Below are positions 17,371 through 23,300 of a stretch of DNA of 23,300 bases, in pieces. The notes below the pieces were generated by a model. It was not told the origin of the DNA and ran no database searches. It saw only the letters and a program-made list of their open reading frames with translations. The translations under genes were made by a program, and so were the position numbers. The stretch is taken from assembly GCA_023212695.1 (NCBI GenBank), contig JALCCG010000155.1, forward strand, positions 29,944 through 53,243, in the 5' to 3' direction. The DNA comes from Sporisorium sorghi. Lineage: Eukaryota > Basidiomycota > Ustilaginomycetes > Ustilaginales > Ustilaginaceae. Every line of letters begins with the position of its first letter. The first letter of the stretch is position 1.

Positions 17371-18312
17371 GCGGGGGGGGAGGGGGGCGACGTGTACGTT
17401 TTTGTAGGCCGGTACGGGAATGCTAGATAGATAAACTGCACGTACCCTGCGTCTGTTCTGCTTGGTGTGCTGCCCATTCTCTGCTACAAGAGTCCCGCGG
17501 CCAGTCGAGTCGCCGTCATGTTAGGAGGCATTGAGAGTTTGAGATTCTGCAGCATAAGACTGCACAGCCTCGTCTCGGCACAGACAGCGTCCATTCGGGC
17601 CGATGCCGCGTCGTCGTGCTGCCTGACCTCGAGGACTGCGACGTGCCTCGGACCGTCGCGCTGGTCGAGTTGATGAGGTCGGGCCCGCCTCCAGCGCCTC
17701 ATCTAAAGCACCTGCTCTAGCAAACGGGACCTCGCAAAGTCAGAGACCTTGTTTTCTTGCGCATCTCTCGTCTCCGCGACTTGGGCTGCAACTCAGACGT
17801 GACGCCGGACATGGCGGGCGCTCACTGGTTAGACACAGTAGGATGGATCGACGATGTATATTGCGACAAACTACGAGGCTGAGGGGTGGCAGCCTATCCG
17901 AGGACACGGATACAGCTGCTCGGTCTCAGGGACGGCACTGGGAGCACGCCACGCATTCGGCAATCAAAGAGACCTCGACTTTAGGATGAAGGAGGAGGTA
18001 CACAGTTGGCACTCGCGTTGCGTTGGAGCCGATACACTTCGGACACTACCAACGCGAGCCACTGCTTGCTATTCGACCATCATGGCTTGATTCATCGCTC
18101 TGACAAGCTTCATGCCGCATCACGTCAATGCGGATCTCAACGACCATCTCTGCTGTCCCTGCGAATGCGCATCGATCGTCACTGCGGTCGAGCAAACTTG
18201 CGCCTTTCTCATCCGCTCGTTCACCCACACAGCCTCGACTTTCAATCTACAAGACGCACGTTTCATTCGAGGTCGAACTAGGCTCGTTCAGAATCTAGGG
18301 AAGGGACGCTTC
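17371..18312. other. Convergent intergenic region, no confident gene
   Basis: These 942 bases lie between the 3' ends of VIP1 and the TSPO gene. Ambiguous coding-like signal appears on the minus strand. A 72-codon frame ends at 17484 and has an amphipathic tail (AETRLCSLMLQNLKLSM). A well-placed ATG lies upstream at 17810-17812 (product MSGVTSELQPKSRRREMRKK). The two are in different frames, and I could not find a canonical intron joining them. No tRNA-like fold was found. Confidence 0.35.
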
Positions 18313-18980
18313 TTAGAGGTTGTCCTTGGCGTCCTTCTTGAGCTTGCCAAACTTGGACGAGCCGTAGTTCTGCCACCAGATGCTGGCGTTGAGGTAAGTA
18401 GCGTAGAGCATCCAGCCGACGTAAGGCACGGCGAGCAGACCAGCAGTCTCGTCAACGTCCTTGACGGTGGCAGCCCAGTAGCCGACAGTGCCGGTCAGGG
18501 CGCCAATGTTGACAAGAGCGAGGCCGACGTTTCCGGCACCGAAGAAGATGGGCGACCAGAGAGCGTTAAGGCCGAGCTGGGCCCAGTACAGAGCGAGCGC
18601 CTTCTTGGCGGTGTCACGGCCAAGACCGGGAGGGGTGCGGTCGAGCGCCTTGACCGTCAAGTGCGATGCCCAGCCCATGGATGCGTAGAGCAAAGGCCAG
18701 GTCACGGCGTAATAGCTGCTGGGAGGGTTGAGGCTAGGCTTCTTGAGCGACTTGTACCAGACCGAGTCGGCGGAGTAGTTGGAGTTCTTGGTAGCGAAGC
18801 CGTTGACGACGCCGACGGCGACGGGGATTCCAACCGCAAGGATGGGGTTGCGGGGCTGTGATGGAGAAGCGGGATGAGGGAAAGGTCATGCAGTGTTAGC
18901 GCGTGTCAAGATCAGGCGAAGCGATACCGTGACATGGATATACGTACAATGTCGATGAGGAGACCAGGAAGGTTGGACAT
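18313..18980 (-). CDS. TspO/MBR-family translocator protein (191 aa, two exons)
   Basis: TSPO proteins are five-helix membrane proteins of mitochondria or the secretory pathway that bind porphyrins and sterols. The coding sequence is exon 1 at 18948-18980 (ATG plus ten codons, product MSNLPGLLIDI) joined in phase 0 to exon 2 at 18313-18855. Family features in exon 2 are WYKSLKKPSLNPPSSYYAV, then TWPLLYASMGWASHL, ALALYWAQLGLNALWSPIFF and a final helix with VPYVGWMLYATYLNASIWWQN. This is the Trp-rich five-helix pattern of the family. Length is slightly above human TSPO (169 aa), with a Lys-rich tail (KFGKLKKDAKDNL). Without the intron the protein would lack a start and its first helix, so the splice is needed. 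It converges on VIP1 and diverges from the AMMECR1 gene. Family assignment is strong; location and ligand are unknown. Confidence 0.92.
18856..18947 (-). other. Spliceosomal intron in the TSPO gene (92 nt)
   Basis: On the minus strand the intron begins GTACGT and ends CACAG. A GCTAAC branch-site match lies about 45 bases before the acceptor. Removing it keeps phase 0 and joins an 11-codon first exon to the conserved TspO frame. It is the only intron I can support in this window. Confidence 0.88.
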
Positions 18981-20070
18981 GTTGACGATGAGATCGGGTT
19001 TGGTGTACAGGATGATGGATGTGGTTGGATGGAAAGGAAAGCGAGACAAGGGTCGAGAGGAGTGGGTCACGCTTCAGCACGGCTACAGTGTGCTATTTGT
19101 AATCCGAGTCGAGTCGCGAGTCGAGACCTACCACGGCAGACCAACACACAAGCAGCAGCAGCAGCCAGCGCCGTGTCGATCAGAAAGGCAAAATGACTCA
19201 GGCTGTCGGACTGCCTTCCGGTGCTCTGAGCTTGCTGGCCTCCTTCGTCGAGTGACGATGCTGCTCGGCGAGAGCATCGAGGCTTGCTTGCGACGAGCGC
19301 GTGTGGAGGCATTTCTAATTTGGGCACCTGGGCAGAGGAAACAACAAAGCGTGAAAAAAAAAAAAAAATATGCACGTCCCTCAGAGGAGAGGAAAAAAAT
19401 GCTGGCTGATGTCATGCCCCGATGCTGTGTCGGAGAGGGGCATCGCTCTACCGGCCGAGGAAATAAATACAAACCAACCTCACAGTCTTGCTTCGGTTTG
19501 TCGTTGGCCGTGACCCTTCAACGACTGTCAGCTAGCTGTGCAGACATTCGACTCAAACACAGCGCTCCAAAGAGTCTTTTTTTTTTTTTGAAGCGGATTT
19601 TCACGGCCGCAAATTTTTGGTCGGATTTTTTGGACGGTCAGCTTGCTGAGCAGAAGAGATGCGTCGCTTATCGGACGCAGGGTCCAACTTTTACGCTTCG
19701 ACCCTTCAAGAGCCTGCTCAACAAGAGGCTCTCAGCATCTTCTCTTCCCTCCGCCACCACATCTAACTCGCAACAACTCAAACGCATCGACGTTGTTCAC
19801 ACGCAAGACCCCGCCCGCCCATCTACGTCCTGCTTCGGCGTCGTCGTGAGCCGGCATCACCGTCGCCAGAGGCCGTTACTTGGATCCCACAGCGAGCGAC
19901 GCTGGTTCACGTCGCCTGAGCTTCTACTCAACATCACCACCGTGCCTGGCTTGCACGGTTAGCCTTCCTTTATCGACATCTCGACAAGCTCCAACAAGGG
20001 CATCGAACATCGCAAGCTCGTATAGATAATTCCCAGACTCCTCCCACAGTTCAAACCCCCTTCGTCCATC
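18981..20070. promoter_or_regulatory. Divergent intergenic region between TSPO and AMMECR1 genes
   Basis: About 1.1 kb separates two divergent starts. It contains A15 (19354-19368), a T-rich stretch near 19578-19630, an AAATAAATAC box at 19461-19470 on the plus strand, and a C/A-rich leader before the AMMECR1 ATG. A long plus-strand frame crosses it but has no protein-like composition. No gene is supported. Confidence 0.5.
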
Positions 20071-20871
20071 ATGGCTCCCTCCTCCTCCTCCTCCTCCTCT
20101 CAGATAGCCTCAGCTGCTCTCGTCGAGCATTGCTTCTACTGCTTTGCGGTCATCGAAAACGAGCTCGATCCCAAATCGACGCCCCAACCTACTCCTCCCT
20201 TCCCGGACAATGGCCAAGAGTATCCGCTGTTTGTCACGTGGAACATCTTTCCACACAGCTCCGTCTCGCGCAAGTCCCACACGGTTTCCATCTCACCACA
20301 AGCTACACCTCGCTTGAGAGGCTGCATCGGCACCTTTGAGCCGCATCCGCTCGCGCAGGGTCTCGCCGAGTACGCCAGCATCTCGGCTTTCAAGGACCAC
20401 CGCTTCTCGCCCATCTCGCAGTCCGAGCTGGCACGCCTTGAGTGTGCTGTTTCACTGCTCACAGGATTCGAGGAGTGCGACGACTACCTCGACTGGGAGG
20501 TCGGCGTGCACGGCATCTACATCCACCTTCCCAACCCTGCGCTCGCTCCTAAGCCGCTGCTTGGCGGAGGCAACAAAGACAGTGCCAGCTCGTCGTCTGG
20601 CTCGGGCGCTTCTACACCCGCACCAGCTTCGTCCAAAAAGTCACGCTTCTCTCGATCAGGACCCGCCTTCCTCACTGCTACCTACTTGCCTGATGTGATC
20701 CCAGACCAGGGCTGGACGAAGCAAGAAGCCATCGATTCGGCCATTCGCAAAGCAGGCTTTACTGGTAGGATCACTGAGGACATTCGCAGTGCGCTTCGCG
20801 TGAGGCGCTACCGCTCCGAAAAGGTGCAGTGCACCTATCCCGACTATGTTGCTTGGAAGCAAGACCAGTAG
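20071..20871 (+). CDS. AMMECR1-domain protein (266 aa)
   Basis: The protein consists of one AMMECR1 domain, conserved from archaea to humans (yeast YOR289W); its biochemical activity is not established. The signature LRGCIGTF is at residues 82-89. It is followed by family features: PLAQGLAEYASISAFKDHRF, then ELARLECAVSLLTGFEECDD, a WEVGVHGIYI strand and, near the end, YLPDVIPDQGWTKQEAID. A Ser/Gly/Pro-rich insertion at about 160-195 (GGGNKDSASSSS onwards) interrupts the domain before the FLTATYLP strand. The N-terminus has a serine run encoded by TCC repeats. The ATG lies in a CATCATGGCT context after a C-rich leader. The assignment is firm; a role cannot be read from the neighbours. Confidence 0.95.
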   Translation: MAPSSSSSSSQIASAALVEHCFYCFAVIENELDPKSTPQPTPPFPDNGQEYPLFVTWNIFPHSSVSRKSHTVSISPQATPRLRGCIGTFEPHPLAQGLAEYASISAFKDHRFSPISQSELARLECAVSLLTGFEECDDYLDWEVGVHGIYIHLPNPALAPKPLLGGGNKDSASSSSGSGASTPAPASSKKSRFSRSGPAFLTATYLPDVIPDQGWTKQEAIDSAIRKAGFTGRITEDIRSALRVRRYRSEKVQCTYPDYVAWKQDQ

Positions 20872-21584
20872 GCAAGACCTGCTCGCACCGCATCCTCCAC
20901 GCGATGAACGCTTTACGCGACATTCTGAGCACTTTCATTATCGTCTCCGCCGCACTTCGTATCGTTTCCAAGCACGTCTTTTTTCTGCATTTTGTTTTTG
21001 TTTTTTTTTTGTTTTTGTTTTTTTTTGTTTTTTTGTTTTTTTTCCCGCGTCGCCTCTCGTCGCCTTGTCTGTCTCCGCATCTCTCTGTTCCAGCATTTCT
21101 CGTTCTGCAATTCTTTCGTCTCATCTCTCACTCGTCGGCTGTTGCGAAGAGGATGTTCTGCGCTCGAGTGTGTCTGAACTGCGCGGCGCTCTGCAAATGA
21201 GATGGCCGAGTCAATCTGCAGAGCAATTCAAACTTTATTTTTGCGGCCAGTGTTCTGAAGCAGACTCGCTCGTCTTTTGCGCTTTGTGTGATCTCTGCGC
21301 CACTTTTCGAGGCTGCGCCTTTCTGTTCAGTCACAAGGCTGAGTTCGAGTGTGCGCACGGGACTGAGCGTTGAAGAGATGATAAGAAGCACGGAAGCGCA
21401 GCAAGTCCCCTTGCTTCCGCTCCACCAGCATCTTCCGCTCTGCCACTCACCTTCTCAACGTCCATCCTCTCAACGTCCATCCCTTCTCTTTACAAGAACA
21501 GATATGTTCTATCGTCTTCAACCCTGCTGTCAATTTCTACCAACGCATTCTCAGCTCAAGCTGGCTCATCACTGCTGCTTCGCA
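20872..21584. other. Intergenic region with T-rich block and a 15-bp tandem duplication
   Basis: This stretch lies between the AMMECR1 stop and the next ATG. It contains a T-rich block with interspersed G at about 20991-21044, probably in the AMMECR1 3' UTR. It also has a perfect tandem duplication of a 15-mer (TCTCAACGTCCATCC, 21453-21482) about 100 bases before the next gene's ATG. No gene was identified. Confidence 0.5.
21453..21482. repeat. 15-bp perfect tandem duplication
   Basis: Two adjacent copies of TCTCAACGTCCATCC lie in the presumed leader of the small downstream gene. Confidence 0.85.
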
Positions 21585-22088
21585 ATGTCTTCGACTGACG
21601 ACAAAACCATCGCTGAAGCGATTGAAGCCAAAAGCAACGCGTCCTCCGATGCTCTAAACAACGTCATCACGACTGCTGTGCTCGCTGCTGTTAACGCCGC
21701 TGTCACCGCCGCTGTCAAGGCTGCGATTCCCACCGCTGCAGGCACCACCCTTGCTACCGACACCGACACCGCCAGCACTGCTCAGCCCAGCTGTAGCATT
21801 GACAAACACCACCAGATCTGTGAACAAGTGGTGAACCTGTATCACGAATCTGACCGGGCATTTAGTTACATGGAAAACCTCTACGCGAATGCCGATGACG
21901 GGCTCGACATGGACGACACCCATGAACTCTTTCAGATCATGGAACAAATGAACAGAAGCGTCAGAAAGATTTACGCATTGACCAAAGGGTGCAACCGCTC
22001 TCTCAAAGATGAGAGCAAGACGCCGAAAGACGACGAAAGCGACATCGACGATAGCGGTAACAAGAGGAAGAAGCAGCGCAAGCAGTAG
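21585..22088 (+). CDS. Unrecognised small protein with Ala/Val repeat helix and basic tail (167 aa)
   Basis: I do not recognise this protein. The ATG at 21585 is preferred over an in-frame ATG at 21288 because the upstream 99 codons are low-complexity and contain the tandem duplication. Residues about 24-50 are an Ala/Val-rich stretch with AAVNAAV, TAAVKAA periodicity ending in a Pro. This could form an amphipathic or membrane-associating helix. A Thr-rich linker follows. Residues about 65-130 look like a folded helical segment (QICEQVVNLYHESDRAFSYM, then ELFQIMEQMNRSVRKIYAL). The tail is acidic then strongly basic (DDSGNKRKKQRKQ), suggesting a nuclear signal. It is the last gene before a transposon-rich stretch and may be lineage-specific. 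Confidence 0.65.
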   Translation: MSSTDDKTIAEAIEAKSNASSDALNNVITTAVLAAVNAAVTAAVKAAIPTAAGTTLATDTDTASTAQPSCSIDKHHQICEQVVNLYHESDRAFSYMENLYANADDGLDMDDTHELFQIMEQMNRSVRKIYALTKGCNRSLKDESKTPKDDESDIDDSGNKRKKQRKQ

Positions 22089-22497
22089 TCTTTTTCTTGT
22101 TGCGCTCTCTCTTGGCACTTGTCCGCGCCTCGTTCTCTTCTGCCCCCATCTCATCCCTGTCATCTCTAGTTGCACGCAGATCGCTTTGATGCATCATTCC
22201 ACAAACAGTCCGTGTCGCCCTGTCTGCCATCTGTCCAGCAAAGTCCTGTTGTTCACCTCCGATGTCGCATGCCATTTGAAACAAGTTTCTCATTCACAAT
22301 CGCAAACACTTGTGCTTTGTTGTGATTGATACGAAGAGGCTGACCTCGCTCTCGGACGAATCGACTCGATCGCTGGGTCAATGTGACTTCACAGAGTGTG
22401 ACTTTACCGAGAGAAAGAGCTCTTTTTTCTGCGCCGAGTTTATCAAGTGTGGCTGAGTCGCGAAGAGAGTCTGGTGGGGACTCTTGTGAAGCTAACG
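22089..22497. other. 3' flank of the small gene, no gene seen
   Basis: About 400 bases separate the small gene from the inverted-repeat element. Only short frames are present. The sequence becomes more AT-rich toward the element. Confidence 0.45.
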
Positions 22498-22499
22498 TA

Positions 22500-22601
22500 G
22501 TTCCCGTAGCTGCGAAATTCCCATAATTTAGATGCAAGATTTTCACACAATATTGCCATGTGCTGCCACTTTTTTTTAAAATCTGACCATGATCACTTCA
22601 A
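22500..22601. repeat. Left terminal inverted repeat
   Basis: This is the left arm of the TA-flanked element and is the inverted copy of 22917-23015. It includes the 76-base near-perfect outer block and the 17-base inner block. Confidence 0.9.
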
Positions 22602-22916
22602 CAGCATTTTTGTTGGTGACACAAGTCTCAGTATATCCTATCCAACAGCATAGACTTGTAGCCTGGAAACCAAAGAATGTGTACATACCCATATCAGGTA
22701 TGCTTGTATTGCAGTCAGAGTCAAAATATGTGAAGGAAGAAAAAAGTCGATTTTGGCTGACACTGTAGCAGTACATTTTTGCTTGTTCACATTTTTGGCT
22801 TCTTTGGATCAGTGATATACTCATATGACCATAGTAGCATACTCTCAGACATAGTATCTACATGCCTTGAAGGTTTGAGGTTAATTGGAGGACTTTGTAC
22901 TAATGGTCAGGAGCCT

Positions 22917-23015
22917 TTGAAGTGATCATGGTCCAGTTCAAAAAAGTGGCAGCACATGGCAATATTGTGTGAAAATCTCGCATCTAAATTATGGGAATTT
23001 CGCAGCTACGGGAAC
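22917..23015. repeat. Right terminal inverted repeat
   Basis: This is the right arm of the TA-flanked element. It differs from the left arm at one base in the outer 76, and by a small substitution and indel region before the inner 17-base match. Confidence 0.9.
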
Positions 23016-23030
23016 TAAATTACATCAACG

Positions 23031-23072
23031 TAGTTCACGTAGATGCGAGATTCACATAGATGAGAGATTTTT
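23031..23072 (+). repeat. Third, degenerate copy of the transposon terminus
   Basis: From TA at 23031-23032 the sequence GTTCACGTAGATGCGAGATT continues to 23058. It matches the first 26 bases of the left terminus with four differences. After a gap of about five bases it continues GATGAGAGATTTTT, resembling the next part of the terminus. It has the same orientation as the left end and begins 17 bases after the 516-bp element stops. Confidence 0.65.
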
Positions 23073-23170
23073 GGATTTTGTGGCCTTGACTGACCGGCTC
23101 TGAGGGCCAGTGGATTTTCGCAATTTTGGAATTTTCAGGCAGCAGCTCCACTATATGCTGGCCCTGACGT

Positions 23171-23227
23171 GGAGGGGGACTTGCCTGTTGGGGAAAAAAT
23201 TCTTCTCCCACAGGCAAGTCCCCCTCC
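23171..23227. repeat. Perfect 18-bp inverted repeat with 21-nt loop
   Basis: The arm at 23171-23188 (GGAGGGGGACTTGCCTGT) is exactly repeated in inverse at 23210-23227. The loop, with GGGGA near one side and TCTCCC near the other, could extend the stem with a small bulge. No T-run follows that would mark a terminator, and the location beside transposon debris suggests a mobile-element remnant. Confidence 0.85.
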
Positions 23228-23300
23228 TCCCATCAACATCACATCTGAAATGATTCATTCAACACTAGACTGCTACATGAATGGTGGCATGGGTGGCATG

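Larger units (their letters stand above)
22500..23015. mobile_element. MITE-like non-autonomous DNA transposon with long terminal inverted repeats, TA-flanked (516 bp)
   Basis: The outer 76 bases at 22500-22575 and 22940-23015 are inverted copies that differ at one position. After a short divergent stretch, another 17 bases match perfectly (22585-22601 against 22917-22933). The ends read GTTCCCGTAGCTGCG, and each is flanked by TA (22498-22499 and 23016-23017), as expected of a TA target-site duplication (Tc1/mariner-like). The interior of about 315 bases is AT-rich and has no significant ORF, so the element cannot encode its own transposase. The high arm identity implies fairly recent insertion or ongoing homogenisation. 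The family name is unknown. Confidence 0.85.

Noticed and set aside
18874..19962. 362-codon plus-strand frame across the TSPO 5' region
   Set aside because: It overlaps the well-supported TSPO exon 1 and intron on the other strand, runs through poly-A and poly-T tracts, and has no protein-like pattern. It ends in the AMMECR1 promoter.
20049..20058. GTTCAAACCC, resembling a tRNA T-loop
   Set aside because: The flanking bases do not form a T-stem, and no acceptor or anticodon stem is found around it. It is part of the AMMECR1 leader.
21288..21584. Upstream in-frame ATG extending the small orphan protein by 99 residues
   Set aside because: The extension is Ser/Pro/His-rich and crosses the 15-bp tandem duplication. 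The ATG at 21585 better marks the start of ordered sequence.
23283..23300. Two adjacent GGTGGCATG copies at the window edge
   Set aside because: Only two short copies are visible before the window ends, so a larger repeat cannot be judged.

Overview
This is a protein-coding, intron-poor stretch of a fungal nuclear genome. The gene set (paxillin-like LIM protein, Sfh1/Snf5-type remodeller subunit, Vip1/Asp1 kinase-phosphatase, Ivy1-like BAR protein, Rtc3-like SBDS protein) is fungal. Long uninterrupted frames rich in C-ending codons, short spacers with GA, poly-A/T and trinucleotide runs, and one short intron with a CTAAC-type branch site suggest a smut fungus (Ustilaginales, near Ustilago/Sporisorium). 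That placement is an inference from style; no species marker was seen.

Layout, left to right: an unidentified mitochondrial-looking protein (minus, 91-1053) and a PXL1-like LIM protein (plus, 1945-4956) diverge from a repeat-rich spacer. The LIM gene converges on a bacterial-type mitochondrial aspartyl-tRNA synthetase (minus, 5047-7350), which shares a 461-bp promoter with an SFH1/SNF5-type gene (plus, 7812-10118). An Rtc3-like SBDS-domain gene (minus, 10408-10779) and an Ivy1-like gene (minus, 11906-13672) follow. The Ivy1-like gene diverges from a full-length VIP1/Asp1 inositol pyrophosphate kinase-phosphatase (plus, 14566-17370). A TSPO/MBR membrane protein with an 11-codon first exon (minus, 18313-18980) diverges from an AMMECR1-domain gene (plus, 20071-20871). 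A small unrecognised protein (plus, 21585-22088) is the last gene.

The final 800 bases differ in character. They are AT-rich, non-coding and repeat-structured: a 516-bp TA-flanked element with near-identical terminal inverted repeats, a third degenerate copy of the same terminus just beyond it, and a perfect 18-bp inverted repeat. This looks like a small insertion site for miniature DNA transposons.

The genes are mostly conserved housekeeping or signalling genes and do not form an operon-like system. Loose themes are mitochondria (AspRS, TSPO, the first gene) and phosphate/vacuole signalling (IVY1-like next to VIP1). I found no convincing new multi-gene system. The most interesting signals are the transposon cluster, a fourfold hydrophobic-acidic repeat in the LIM protein, and the orphan protein beside the transposon.
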